Assembly: GCF_014224155.1 (NCBI RefSeq)
Contig: NZ_JAASUI010000003.1
Span: 186,001-250,000 of the forward strand
Reading direction: 5' to 3'
Origin: Listeria cossartiae subsp. cossartiae
GTDB taxonomy: Bacteria > Bacillota > Bacilli > Lactobacillales > Listeriaceae
DNA length: 64,000 bases
Part shown: positions 48,443 through 58,195 of the stretch, piece after piece
Position numbering within the stretch: position 1 is the stretch's first letter
How the letters are laid out: the number at the start of each line of letters is the position of its first letter
Program-made: the position numbers and the translations under genes
Notes under the pieces: generated by a model
What the model saw: the letters and a program-made list of their open reading frames with translations, nothing else
Told to the model about the DNA's origin: nothing
Databases searched by the model: none

Positions 48443-49806
48443 TTTTCCACCTCTTCTATTAGCTCACTGATAGCATCCATGTAAGCATTGCCGCGAACTT
48501 CAAATGTCCGGTATTGATCCCAACTCGCACAAGCTGGTGAAAGTAAGATAATATCTCCTGGTGCAGATTCACGATACGCAACCGGAACAGCTGCTTCTAC
48601 ATCATCAACATAATGCACATCGATGCCTGCAATTTTCCCAACGCGGCCAATTTTATCCGCTGTTTCGCCAAAGACAATTAAAGATTTTACATTTTTGAAA
48701 AATGGTAGTAATTCATCGAACGAATTGCCACGGTCCAAACCACCAGCTAGTAAAACAACTGGATTTTTAAACCCTCTTAATGCGCTTTGTGTTGCAAGAA
48801 TGTTCGTTGCTTTGGAGTCGTTATAAAATTTGCGACCTTGCCATTCAACAACAAATTGCGTCCGGTGTTCTACGCCTTTAAACGTTTCTAACACGTGCAT
48901 AATTTCTTCATTCGAAACGCCTAATGTTTTTGCTACAGCAACGGATGCAAGAATATTTTCTAGGTTATGCTCTCCAGGAAGTAAAATGTTATCACGTGCG
49001 CCAATCACTTCATCGTTGAACATAATATTTCCATTTTGCACATAACTTCCTTGACCAAGACGTTGCGTTGTGGAGAATGGAATAATTTGTGCTTTTGTTT
49101 GCTTTGTTAGGTTTTTCAGCTCTTCTTGATCCCAGTTAATTACTAGGAAATCATCGGCTGTTTGATTTTTTTGAATGTGCCATTTTGCTTGAACGTATTC
49201 ACTACGGTCAGTATGGTAATCTAAATGTGCCTCATAAATATTCGTAATTACCGAAATATGCGGCTTAAATGTTTCTACGCCCATTAATTGGAACGAAGAT
49301 AGTTCCATCGAAATATATTGATCGCTCGCTGCGTTTTCAGCAACAGCGGATGCTGGAAAACCAATGTTCCCTGCTAGTAAAGAACTATTTTCTTTATGTG
49401 CATTTAACATATGGTGAATAATCGTTGTTGTCGTTGTTTTACCATTTGTTCCGGTGATTCCAACAATCGGCGCCTCCGAAATTTGGTAAGCTAATTCCAC
49501 TTCTGTAATGACTGGAATTTTCAGTTTTAACGCTTTTTCAATCATTGGGTTGTTGTATGGAATTCCAGGATTTTTTATGACAAGCTCAAATCCTTCATCC
49601 AAAAGTTCAATTGGGTGTGAACCGCAAATGACTTTGATGCCTTGCTCAAGTAAACCTTGTGCTTCTGGATTCTCGCTAAAAGGTTTTTGATCGTTAACTG
49701 TGACAAACGCTCCCAGTTTGTGCATAATTGTTGCCGCGCTAACACCACTTCTTGCAAGACCCAAGACAAGCACTTTTTTGTGATGGTACATTTCAATTTT
49801 TTTCAT
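48439..49806 (-). CDS. murD: UDP-MurNAc-L-alanine:D-glutamate ligase
   Basis: ATP-dependent ligase of 455 residues. The P-loop [12 protein letters not shown], the ligase motif YEAHLDYH and the C-terminal NDSKATN are intact. I start at ATG 49806 ([11 protein letters not shown]) near AAAGG; an upstream ATG at 49824 has no ribosome binding site. The 138 bases to mraY hold no recognised element. Confidence 0.96.
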   Translation of the reverse strand: MKKIEMYHHKKVLVLGLARSGVSAATIMHKLGAFVTVNDQKPFSENPEAQGLLEQGIKVICGSHPIELLDEGFELVIKNPGIPYNNPMIEKALKLKIPVITEVELAYQISEAPIVGITGTNGKTTTTTIIHHMLNAHKENSSLLAGNIGFPASAVAENAASDQYISMELSSFQLMGVETFKPHISVITNIYEAHLDYHTDRSEYVQAKWHIQKNQTADDFLVINWDQEELKNLTKQTKAQIIPFSTTQRLGQGSYVQNGNIMFNDEVIGARDNILLPGEHNLENILASVAVAKTLGVSNEEIMHVLETFKGVEHRTQFVVEWQGRKFYNDSKATNILATQSALRGFKNPVVLLAGGLDRGNSFDELLPFFKNVKSLIVFGETADKIGRVGKIAGIDVHYVDDVEAAVPVAYRESAPGDIILLSPACASWDQYRTFEVRGNAYMDAISELIEEVEK

Positions 49807-49944
49807 TTCCTTTGGTTCCCCCATTTATATCAAAATTGGCGGTCGTATTTATGAGATTCACAAAAACGACGGAAAGCGCCAACCAGATTCTGTAAAAAAC
49901 AGCTAACTAGAGACGCTTTTGCCGCAAAAATCACGGCGCATTAT

Positions 49945-50919
49945 TTAAAAGATGACCACACAGACGGAGATAATTGCTCCGATTAGTCCGATTCCCCAGA
50001 ACGTTAAAACGACACGCCATTCAGACCAGCCACCAAGTTCAAAGTGATGATGAATTGGTGTCATACGGAAAATTCGTTTCCCTCCAGTTGCCTTAAAGTA
50101 AAACACTTGCAATATAACAGATGCTGTTTCAATCACGAAAATAATTCCGATTAACAGTAACAGCCATTCTTGATGTACTAAAATAGAAACAGCTGCGATA
50201 CTTCCGCCGAGTGCAAGCGAGCCGGTATCACCCATGAAGATTTTCGCTGGATTTTTATTAAATAGTAGAAATCCAAGCATCCCGCCGACAATTGCAAAAC
50301 AGAAAATCGCGACATCCATTTGTTCTTGGTAAAAAGCAATGACACCAAAAGCAGAAAAAGCAATGACAGATAGACCAGATACAAGTCCGTCTAAACCGTC
50401 TGTTAAATTGACTGCATTGGAAAAACCAACTAACCAGAACAAGATGAAGATAACAAAGAACCAGCCAAGATCCACTTCGATATTCGTAAATGGAATATTA
50501 AGCGTTTCGGCAAATCCACTAAAATGATACACAAGATAAAATAAAATCGAAATCGCAACTTGGCCTAAAAACTTCTGTTTCGAAGTAAGACCTAAATTAC
50601 GTTTTTGAACTACTTTGATATAGTCGTCCAGAAAACCTAATGCGCCAAATAATGCCAGCGCGATAAATAGTAGCCACGTAGCCGCACTAACTTCCCCACT
50701 GATGAACGAAAAGATTAAGAAGCTAATCAGCATGGCGATAATGAATACAACTGCACCCATTGTCGGTGTTCCTGATTTCTTTTCATGCATTTTCGGGCCT
50801 TCATCTCTAATACTTTGGCCGAATTTTAATTTCACCAAGAATGGTATAAATAGCGGGACACCTATCACTGTAATGATAAAAGCCACTGCAAATGTTGATA
50901 CTAACATGTATAAAGACAC
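49945..50919 (-). CDS. mraY: Phospho-MurNAc-pentapeptide transferase (MraY)
   Basis: Integral membrane enzyme making lipid I, 324 residues with about ten membrane helices. The catalytic aspartates are in [10 protein letters not shown] and NLTDGLDGL; the HHHFELGGW motif lies near the C terminus. The start is GTG 50919 with GGGGAG 8 bases upstream; ATG 50907 is an alternative. Confidence 0.97.
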   Translation of the reverse strand: MSLYMLVSTFAVAFIITVIGVPLFIPFLVKLKFGQSIRDEGPKMHEKKSGTPTMGAVVFIIAMLISFLIFSFISGEVSAATWLLFIALALFGALGFLDDYIKVVQKRNLGLTSKQKFLGQVAISILFYLVYHFSGFAETLNIPFTNIEVDLGWFFVIFILFWLVGFSNAVNLTDGLDGLVSGLSVIAFSAFGVIAFYQEQMDVAIFCFAIVGGMLGFLLFNKNPAKIFMGDTGSLALGGSIAAVSILVHQEWLLLLIGIIFVIETASVILQVFYFKATGGKRIFRMTPIHHHFELGGWSEWRVVLTFWGIGLIGAIISVCVVIF

Positions 50920-50965
50920 AATAAATTCTCCCCAATCTGTTTGTCAAAGCACTTCACTTCATATT

Positions 50966-52441
50966 TTATGCGAGTCCGAGTTTTTTTTCAATAGCTATTC
51001 GAGCTTCAACGCGATCATCGAAATCAATAACCTCATCGCCAATCAATTGATAATCCTCATGCCCTTTTCCAGCAATCAGAATAACATCCCCTGTTTTGGC
51101 CTCGTTTACAGCAAAACGAATGGCGTCTCGGCGGTTTTCATGAACAACGTAAGAATCACTTTCTGGAACGCCTTGAATCATATCTTCAATAATCGTCTGC
51201 GGGTTTTCACTTCGCGGATTATCGGATGTGAAAATAGGATTTGTTGCGTAATCAACAGCGATTTTCGCCATTTGTGGACGTTTTCCTTTATCACGGTCGC
51301 CGCCGCAGCCAACAACGACGAAAACGCGTTTTTCTGCAAATTCATCAATTGTTTGCAAAACATTTAACAAGCCGTCTGGTGTATGAGCGTAATCGACAAT
51401 GACAGGGAAATCTTGCCCTGCATGTACGAGTTCGAAACGTCCTTTGACGCCTGGTATGGTTTCTACAGTCGCAATCGCTTTTTCGATTGGAATATGTAGC
51501 GCGAAACTAGTTGCAATCGCAGCTAAGACGTTATACACACTGAAATTACCAATCATTTTTATTTTCAAGCTAAAATGACCAACTGGTGTCGCCAAATCAA
51601 AGGTAGAACCACCGCTTGTAATTTTAATATTGCTTGCTTTAAAATCGGCTGGCTCGTTTATTCCGAAAGTAATAACGTGAGCAGCTGTCGCGGTTTGCAT
51701 GCGTACACTTTCCGCGTCATCTGCATTAAGCACTGCAATTTTTGGATTACTTGTATGGTAGCTATTACCTAGTTGCGCAAATAATAAACTTTTCGCATTG
51801 GCATATTCTTCCATTGTATGGTGATAATCTAGGTGATCTTGAGATAAATTCATAAATACAGCGACATCATAGTCTGAGCCGTATACACGCCCTTGAACGA
51901 GTGCGTGTGAGGATACTTCCATCACAGCCGTGCTAACCCCGCTAAGTAGCATATCTCGAAAAGTTTCTTGTAACGTGAGACTATCTGGCGTTGTATTTTT
52001 CGTTTCTAAAATTTGGTCGCCAATTTTGCGATACATTGTACCAATTAGGCCTGTTTGTTCACCATTTTCGCGAACGATTTGTTCTACTAAGTGGCTCACG
52101 GTTGTTTTCCCGTTGGTGCCAGTAATCCCAACTAGTTTTAATGCTTGGGTTGGTGAACCGTAAAAATAATCGGCTAACATTGCCATGGCACGCTTGGAAT
52201 CTCTAACATATAATACTGGAATCGTAACGTCTACTGGTTTTTCTGCGATAATTGCTACCGCGCCAAGTTCTTCTGCGCGTGCTGCGAACTGATGTCCATC
52301 CACCAATTCCCCGTCTATACAAATAAACAGTGTCCCGGGTTGTACTTTTCTACTATCTTGGGCGATTTGGTTAATTTCGATTGCTTCACTCGCCTCGCCA
52401 GTATAAACCGGGATAGATTGCATTAGTTCCTTTAACTTCAT
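50966..52441 (-). CDS. murE: UDP-MurNAc-tripeptide synthetase (MurE)
   Basis: Adds the third stem residue, meso-diaminopimelate, to the UDP-MurNAc dipeptide. 491 residues; the P-loop is [14 protein letters not shown], and the DNPR motif that selects diaminopimelate is present in FTSDNPRSENP. That fits the dapF gene in the window. I start at ATG 52441, 9 bases after GAGGAG; ATG 52450 touches that site. Confidence 0.97.
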   Translation of the reverse strand: MKLKELMQSIPVYTGEASEAIEINQIAQDSRKVQPGTLFICIDGELVDGHQFAARAEELGAVAIIAEKPVDVTIPVLYVRDSKRAMAMLADYFYGSPTQALKLVGITGTNGKTTVSHLVEQIVRENGEQTGLIGTMYRKIGDQILETKNTTPDSLTLQETFRDMLLSGVSTAVMEVSSHALVQGRVYGSDYDVAVFMNLSQDHLDYHHTMEEYANAKSLLFAQLGNSYHTSNPKIAVLNADDAESVRMQTATAAHVITFGINEPADFKASNIKITSGGSTFDLATPVGHFSLKIKMIGNFSVYNVLAAIATSFALHIPIEKAIATVETIPGVKGRFELVHAGQDFPVIVDYAHTPDGLLNVLQTIDEFAEKRVFVVVGCGGDRDKGKRPQMAKIAVDYATNPIFTSDNPRSENPQTIIEDMIQGVPESDSYVVHENRRDAIRFAVNEAKTGDVILIAGKGHEDYQLIGDEVIDFDDRVEARIAIEKKLGLA

Positions 52442-52612
52442 TCTTGCCATCTCCTCAAACTTATTCTTTCTGTTAGTTTTGCTAAAACCAAAAAGAATCC
52501 TTTTCTATCTTAGCAAAAACAACAGCGTATAGCTACCACGACAAAAGACACAGATTGCATTTAAAGTTAGAAGTATGCCACTTTGTAAAGCTGACATACT
52601 TCTATCTTCCTA

Positions 52613-54871
52613 TTATTGATTGAGCAAATCGCCGATACCGGCATTTTCTTGGATGTCAGTCGCTTTTTTATTTTTTTCTGCGGTATCTTGATCGTGATTT
52701 TGATTAAAATCGCCAATTTCTTCTGGCGGCGCGAGGGTTAGTTTCATTTTCGTGTCGCTATTAATGACGCTCCCCTCAGAAACACTTTGTTCCCTCACGT
52801 AACCATTTCCTGAAAACTCAAAAGGAATACCGGTTATTTCAGAAACTTTCAGCGCATCGTCTTTGGACCAAGTGATCATATTTGGAGCAGTCATATCACC
52901 GTCCGTCATTAAAATAACTTTTTGCCCTTGCATGATGGCGCTATTTGCTTGTGGAAGTTGTTGGACAATCTTTTTGCCGTTACCGACTACGACCGCTTCC
53001 AAGCCTTTATCTTCTACTGCCTTTTTAGCTTCTTCTACTGTTTTCTCTGCTAAAACTGGTACTTTTTCAGAAGCTAATTTTTCCATATCGCCTGGTTTAA
53101 TGTTCATGTATTGTAGGCTGTTTTTCATAACGGGATTAAATACTTCTGACACTGCTTCGCCACCTGTTTGGCTACCAGATAATTGCGGTTGCTGCATTGT
53201 TACGTAAATAACTAATTCAGGATTGTCTGCTGGTGCCATACCTAGGAAGGAGAAGATATAGTTATCTGCGCCAGTCATATATTTACCTGTTTTTGGATCA
53301 GGAATTTGCGATGTTCCTGTTTTACCAGCGACATCATATCCCGGAATCGCATATAGTTTACCGGTACCATTTTGGCCACTAATAACGTTTTTTAATTCGT
53401 TACGAGTTTTCTTGGCGGTTTCTGCACTGATTGGTTTGCCGGCAATTTTTGTTTCTGTTTTGGTTTCTTCGCCTGTGCTTGGATCTTTTACACTGGAAAC
53501 AACATAGGGTGCTTTCATCGTGCCGTCACTAGCAATTGCGGATGCTGCTTGAATCATTTGCATCATCGAAACAGTTGTCCCTTGTCCGAAAACAGTTGTT
53601 ACTTTTTCAATTGGGTAGTTGTAAAGGATTTTACCATTTGTTTCATTAGGTAAAGCAATTCCTGTTTTCTTCCCAAAGCCAAATTCATCTAAATAAGTTT
53701 TAAAAGTATCTGTACCCATTTTGTTTAAGAGTTTAGCGAAGGCAACGTTACTAGAACGTTCTACCCCTTCACGATACGTAATGGAGCCCCAACCATTTCC
53801 GTTGTTATGGTCATGGATGGCAATATCGCCTACTTTATAAGAACCGGATTGATAATAATCATTGGCATTATATACATTTGTATCAATCGCCGAAGCAAGG
53901 GAGATAATCTTCATTACCGAACCTGGCTCATAAGCATACTCAACAGGTAAATCTTGCCAAATACTAGAACTATTTCCAGTAATCGTTGAACGGTCAGCTG
54001 GATTGAAAGAAGGACGTTGACTAATAGCTAAAATTTCACCTGTTTTTGGATCCGCTACAACGGCCATCATGTTTTTGGGTTTGTATTTTGCGTCTACAGT
54101 TGTCATCGTGTCTTCTAAAAAGGTTTGAATCTTCTTATCTAACGTCAGCGTGATATCTTTACCATCTTTCGCTTCTGTTACTTTATTTTTAGAATTAGGT
54201 AAAATATACCCCATTCTGTCTGTGCTGTAGTCAATCTTGCCGTTTTTGCCTGTTAAAATATCGTTATAACGGGATTCAATACCCATTTTACCTTCTAAAA
54301 CAGTAGTGTTTTTCTCTTCTTCTTGTTGTGCAAAACCGATTAATTGTGTCGCAAACGTTCCATTAGGATAGAATCGTTCGGATTGGCGGGTAAATTCAAT
54401 GCCCGGCAGTTTTTCTTTGTCGATTTCTGCTTTTGTTTCTGTAGAGATTTTTTTACCAGCAGCGCCGAATTCGACTTGATACTTGCCTTTTTCTTGGAGT
54501 TTATCTAAAATGTCTGATTCGTCCATTGGAATATATTTTGCAAGTACACGCGCTGTTTTTTCTTCGTCTACTACACGCATCGGATTTTTCGTTGTCTTGG
54601 AAAGTTTATCACTAACAACGGCTGCAATCGTGTAAGAAGCCGTATCCTCTGCTAATACTTCTCCTTTTCGATCTAAAATGGAGCCGCGTTTTGCTTCAAG
54701 AACACTGCTTTTTAAATGTTGTTTAGATGCTTTTGCTGCAAGTGGAACTCCATTTGCTTCTCCCGTAATTTGCAAATAAAGAAAACGGCCAGAAACTAAG
54801 AGAAAGAGAATCGTGAAAAAGATAAAAAGTACAAGAGCTCCCCTTCTCATGTTACCTATACGCCGTTTCAT
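52613..54871 (-). CDS. pbpB: Penicillin-binding protein 2B (septal transpeptidase)
   Basis: Class B PBP of 752 residues. N-terminal membrane helix (about 10-30), dimerisation domain, transpeptidase with SxxK in PGSVMKIIS, SSN in RSSNVAF and KTG in VAGKTGTSQ. Two C-terminal PASTA domains follow (about 590-715), then an acidic Asn/Asp/Gln-rich tail. It overlaps ftsL by ATGA. FtsI-type partner of the FtsW/FtsL/DivIB divisome. Confidence 0.97.
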   Translation of the reverse strand: MKRRIGNMRRGALVLFIFFTILFLLVSGRFLYLQITGEANGVPLAAKASKQHLKSSVLEAKRGSILDRKGEVLAEDTASYTIAAVVSDKLSKTTKNPMRVVDEEKTARVLAKYIPMDESDILDKLQEKGKYQVEFGAAGKKISTETKAEIDKEKLPGIEFTRQSERFYPNGTFATQLIGFAQQEEEKNTTVLEGKMGIESRYNDILTGKNGKIDYSTDRMGYILPNSKNKVTEAKDGKDITLTLDKKIQTFLEDTMTTVDAKYKPKNMMAVVADPKTGEILAISQRPSFNPADRSTITGNSSSIWQDLPVEYAYEPGSVMKIISLASAIDTNVYNANDYYQSGSYKVGDIAIHDHNNGNGWGSITYREGVERSSNVAFAKLLNKMGTDTFKTYLDEFGFGKKTGIALPNETNGKILYNYPIEKVTTVFGQGTTVSMMQMIQAASAIASDGTMKAPYVVSSVKDPSTGEETKTETKIAGKPISAETAKKTRNELKNVISGQNGTGKLYAIPGYDVAGKTGTSQIPDPKTGKYMTGADNYIFSFLGMAPADNPELVIYVTMQQPQLSGSQTGGEAVSEVFNPVMKNSLQYMNIKPGDMEKLASEKVPVLAEKTVEEAKKAVEDKGLEAVVVGNGKKIVQQLPQANSAIMQGQKVILMTDGDMTAPNMITWSKDDALKVSEITGIPFEFSGNGYVREQSVSEGSVINSDTKMKLTLAPPEEIGDFNQNHDQDTAEKNKKATDIQENAGIGDLLNQ

Positions 54872-55230
54872 TGACCATCTACCACTTTCACATTATCGCC
54901 ATCGAGTTTTAGCCCTTTTTCTTTAGCGATTTTTAAAATACGTTCATATCTCCCTAGATCTTTTACTTCTACTTTTAGGTCTTCATTTGATTTTTGTTGT
55001 TCGAGAATTTTGGTTTCTTTTGTTTGAATCTCTTGGTTTACTGTGTAGATTTGAGCTTGTACACTAATGATACGAAAAGCAACAACTAAAACAATCGCAA
55101 GCGCAATCGTGATGATTAGTTTTTCTCCCAGTGTCATTTGGCCACGTCTTAGGATTTGTTTTTTAGGTTGTTCCGCTTCTCTATGTACTCTATTTGGTTC
55201 GAGATTCGATTTATAGGCGACATTGCTCAC
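54868..55230 (-). CDS. ftsL: Cell-division protein FtsL
   Basis: 120 residues, single membrane helix (about 35-55) followed by a coiled coil (QTKETKILEQQKSNEDLKVE). The start is GTG 55230, with GGAG 10 bases upstream, 16 bases after rsmH. A nearby ATG is out of frame and meets a stop at once. Bitopic partner of DivIB and DivIC. Confidence 0.92.
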   Translation of the reverse strand: MSNVAYKSNLEPNRVHREAEQPKKQILRRGQMTLGEKLIITIALAIVLVVAFRIISVQAQIYTVNQEIQTKETKILEQQKSNEDLKVEVKDLGRYERILKIAKEKGLKLDGDNVKVVDGQ

Positions 55231-55246
55231 ATTTTTTCAACTCCTG

Positions 55247-56185
55247 CTATTTGATAATTTTTTCGATCACGCGTAATTTCGCTGAACGCGCTCGGTTGTT
55301 TTGTTCCAGTTCCTCTTCACTTGGTACAATTGGTTTTCTTGTAGCAAGTTTGAAATCTGGTTTATATTCATCTGGAATGACTGGAAGACCTGGTGGTAAA
55401 TCTGGTCCTTTTGTCGCTTCTTGGAATAATTGCTTGGTTATGCGGTCTTCTAATGAATGAAACGTAATTACGCTAATTCTGCCGCCTGGTTTTATTAAAG
55501 TTAAGGCTTTTTCAAGTGAATCTTCTACTGCACCTAATTCATCATTAACGGCAATTCGGATAGCTTGAAAAGTGCGTTTCCCTGGATGTCCGCCTTTTCT
55601 TCTTGCTGGCGCCGGGATAGCTGTTTTGATAATATCTACTAGTTCGCCGGTTGTTTCAATCGGTTTTACTTCGCGACGACGTTCGATTTCACGAGCAATT
55701 TGTTTCGAGAATTTTTCTTCACCATACTGAAAAAAGATACGGATTAAATCTTGGTAAGACCATTCGTTGACAATAGTTTTTGCTGTCAATTCTTGTTCTT
55801 GATCCATTCGCATATCCAGTGCAGCATCTTGGTGATAACTAAACCCACGTTCTCGTTCGTCTAATTGAGGGGACGAAACACCTAAATCATATAAAATCCC
55901 ATCAACCGCTTCAATTCCGCGCTCGTTCAATGCTTCTTTCATATCGCGAAAATTGGCTTTAATAAAAGTCACTTTATCGCTATAATCTGCTAATTTAATT
56001 TCTGCATTATCAATGGCTGTTTGATCTTGGTCAAAAGCAAATAAATGCCCTTTTTCATTAAGCTTATTTAGTAAATACTCGGAGTGACCTGCGCCGCCAA
56101 GTGTTGCATCGACATAGATTCCGTCTGGTTTTACTTCAAGCATATCGACTGTTTCATGTAGTAATACGGTTTCGTGCTTAAACAT
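55247..56185 (-). CDS. rsmH: 16S rRNA m4C1402 methyltransferase (RsmH/MraW)
   Basis: SAM-dependent enzyme of 312 residues. The AdoMet site is [18 protein letters not shown]; further motifs are [14 protein letters not shown] and [19 protein letters not shown] start at ATG 56185 (MFKHETVLL) with GGAGGGG upstream; the frame reaching back to 56215 would overlap mraZ. Second gene of the mra cluster. Confidence 0.97.
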   Translation of the reverse strand: MFKHETVLLHETVDMLEVKPDGIYVDATLGGAGHSEYLLNKLNEKGHLFAFDQDQTAIDNAEIKLADYSDKVTFIKANFRDMKEALNERGIEAVDGILYDLGVSSPQLDERERGFSYHQDAALDMRMDQEQELTAKTIVNEWSYQDLIRIFFQYGEEKFSKQIAREIERRREVKPIETTGELVDIIKTAIPAPARRKGGHPGKRTFQAIRIAVNDELGAVEDSLEKALTLIKPGGRISVITFHSLEDRITKQLFQEATKGPDLPPGLPVIPDEYKPDFKLATRKPIVPSEEELEQNNRARSAKLRVIEKIIK

Positions 56186-56198
56186 GCAATTCCCCTCC

Positions 56199-56630
56199 TT
56201 AAATATCGAAGCCAATCATATTTTCGGCTAAATCAGCAAAAGATTCTTCTGCCTCGTTAAAGACATCGTCCCACTCTGATTTACTCCAAATTTCAATACG
56301 ACTTGAAACCCCAATAATAACTGTTTCTTTTTCCAAATCCGCATACTGTAGTAAGTTGGATGGAATATTAATCCGACCTTGTTTGTCTAGTTCACATTCA
56401 GACGCACCGGAAAAGAAGAAACGTGTAAAGGAACGAGCATCTTTCTTAGTAAGTGGTAAGGTTTGGAGCTTTTCTTCAAGCTTTTTCCATTCCTCTTGTG
56501 GATAAGCAAATAAACACTTATCAAGTCCTCGGGTTATAACAAAATTATCCCCCAAAAGCTCACGGAATTTAGCTGGCACAATTAATCTGCCCTTTATATC
56601 GATGTTGTGTTGATATTCTCCCATGAACAT
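56199..56630 (-). CDS. mraZ: Transcriptional regulator MraZ
   Basis: 143 residues, two AbrB-like SpoVT/MraZ repeats ([22 protein letters not shown] and [18 protein letters not shown]). In studied bacteria it forms ring oligomers and represses its own mra/dcw promoter. Start MFMGEYQ, GGGTGAAG 4 bases upstream. First gene of the cluster; G-rich tandem repeats upstream may be its binding site. Confidence 0.96.
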   Translation of the reverse strand: MFMGEYQHNIDIKGRLIVPAKFRELLGDNFVITRGLDKCLFAYPQEEWKKLEEKLQTLPLTKKDARSFTRFFFSGASECELDKQGRINIPSNLLQYADLEKETVIIGVSSRIEIWSKSEWDDVFNEAEESFADLAENMIGFDI

Positions 56631-56635
56631 TAGAC

Positions 56636-56680
56636 TTCACCCACTTTCATACATACCACTTTACCACATCTCCCCACTTC
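56636..56680. repeat. GTGG-rich repeats upstream of mraZ (candidate MraZ boxes)
   Basis: The minus strand has repeated AAGTGG-type units (AAGTGGGG, TGTGGTAA, AAAGTGGTA, AAAGTGGG) in the 45 bases before mraZ. They resemble the repeated TGGG or AAAGTG units bound by MraZ elsewhere. No good -10 or -35 stands out; TGGTATGTA is a possible extended -10. Confidence 0.4.
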
Positions 56681-56706
56681 GCACCACCCAAAACCTAAAA
56701 AAGTGC

Positions 56707-56742
56707 AAAAAAAAATCATCCTAGTCAGAACGTAGAATGATT
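56707..56742 (-). terminator. Second terminator after the MFS gene
   Basis: AATCAT-CTA pairs with TAG-ATGATT; nine T's follow on the minus strand. It would isolate mraZ from the transporter transcript. Confidence 0.8.
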
Positions 56743-56782
56743 AAATCCCTATTTAAAGCCATTTTCAGCTATTCTTAGTTAT

Positions 56783-56820
56783 GAAAAACAATGTGGGGCT
56801 CGGTGGAGGGATTCCCCACT
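56783..56820 (-). terminator. First terminator after the MFS gene
   Basis: GTGGGG (56793-56798) pairs with CCCCAC (56814-56819); a short T run follows on the minus strand. Weaker than the next one. Confidence 0.55.
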
Positions 56821-56832
56821 TTCACCCCAAAA

Positions 56833-58080
56833 TCATTTCGCTAGTACTTTTTGCCAGCCGGATTTTAATGCTACTGCCGAAAATACAATGCTTAATATCC
56901 CCAGAATAATCGTAAAAGTAGCCATCCCATATTTACCAATAAATGGCGCGAATACTAAACTTACAGAGCCAACCATTTTACCAACTTGGAAAACAATACC
57001 GTTCAGCGCCATATAAGCTCCGCGTCTATCGTCATCCACAATTGCCGCCAAAATCGTTTGACGCGTTGGTACGTAAAGCAATTCCCCAATCGAAAGTACT
57101 ACCGTGGCAAGAAGTAGCACTGCCAAATTATTAGCAAACGCACATACCGCAAAACCTACCGCAAATAAAGTAAATCCTACATACATGATAGGCTGCTGCG
57201 CCCGTTTCGTCACAAATCGCGCAATCGGCACAGTAAAAAGTACAATAAACAAAGTATTCACCGCTGTTAAAACACTCACGATTTGTACCCCATTTAAAGA
57301 AATATTCCCAAGTGGTCCTAAATGCACAAGTAGCGCCTGCACATCTTCTGCCAAACGAACCGAAATGTAATTGCTTCGTTGAAATTCAATCGACATGATT
57401 GCAATTCCCCCAATAGTATATAGAAGAAAACGATAATCATGTAACACTTGTCCGTAATTTTTCAGCATCCCCATTAAACCATACGTGCCTTTTTCGGGGA
57501 TAACTTTTTGTTGCAACGTTTCGGAAATAAGAGCAATCGTCAACCACGCTGTTACAAAAGACATTACAAACAGCGCAACAAGAAGTGGGAACAGATAATC
57601 CACAAAAAACCACCCGCCCACAATAATCCCAATCATGATCGACAAATTATTCGCCCAGTAGCTGATTGAATACATAAACGAGCGATTCTCCGGCGTACTC
57701 ACATCAATCAACATTGCCTCTCCCGCTGGATTAATGAGCCCCTGCGCCACACCAATAACTAGCAGCATAACAAAGGTCATCCACGGCGAATGGAAAAACG
57801 GTGAATTACAAAGCACCATCCCAAGAAAAGCAACCACTTTTAACAATTCCCCAGCTACCATTAATTTCTTTCGACCGATAATATCCGCCAAATGCCCGCC
57901 GTACATACCAGCAAGAAATTGCGCCAACACATTAATCATCAAGAGAATTCCAGCGACGCCGCTATTAATTTCCATTGAAAAATAAATTGCCATAAAAGGA
58001 AAAATCATCGAACCGATTACTTTACTCAAAAATTGAATTAATATCCGCGCACGAATATTCGGGTGTAACTCTCTAAACAT
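56833..58080 (-). CDS. MFS transporter (drug/sugar efflux type)
   Basis: 415 residues, about twelve membrane helices. The loop 2-3 motif GGHLADIIGRKKLM is the MFS signature A. It resembles multidrug or sugar-efflux antiporters; the substrate is unknown. I start at ATG 58080 with GGAGGGG upstream; the frame to 58158 has no ribosome binding site. It is divergent from an SgrR-like regulator, as setA is linked to sgrR in E. coli, so a sugar-phosphate or solute efflux role is possible. Confidence 0.88.
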   Translation of the reverse strand: MFRELHPNIRARILIQFLSKVIGSMIFPFMAIYFSMEINSGVAGILLMINVLAQFLAGMYGGHLADIIGRKKLMVAGELLKVVAFLGMVLCNSPFFHSPWMTFVMLLVIGVAQGLINPAGEAMLIDVSTPENRSFMYSISYWANNLSIMIGIIVGGWFFVDYLFPLLVALFVMSFVTAWLTIALISETLQQKVIPEKGTYGLMGMLKNYGQVLHDYRFLLYTIGGIAIMSIEFQRSNYISVRLAEDVQALLVHLGPLGNISLNGVQIVSVLTAVNTLFIVLFTVPIARFVTKRAQQPIMYVGFTLFAVGFAVCAFANNLAVLLLATVVLSIGELLYVPTRQTILAAIVDDDRRGAYMALNGIVFQVGKMVGSVSLVFAPFIGKYGMATFTIILGILSIVFSAVALKSGWQKVLAK

Positions 58081-58124
58081 GACATCCCCTCCATTTGCAA
58101 TTTTCCTGACTTCTCTGTTAGTAT

Positions 58125-58181
58125 AAAAGGGATACATACATATAAAAAGGGTATTCATTCTGATAAATTGTCCCCTTTTAG
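58125..58181. repeat. AAAAGGG repeats in the MFS/regulator divergent spacer
   Basis: AAAAGGG occurs at 58125-58131 and 58145-58151, 20 bp apart, and an inverted CCCCTTTT at 58172-58179 precedes the regulator start. Candidate operator for the SgrR-like protein. Confidence 0.4.
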
Positions 58182-58195
58182 AATGGAGTGATTTA

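Noticed and set aside
50702..51367. 221-codon plus-strand ORF across mraY and murE
   Set aside because: Antisense shadow crossing two well-supported genes and their spacer.
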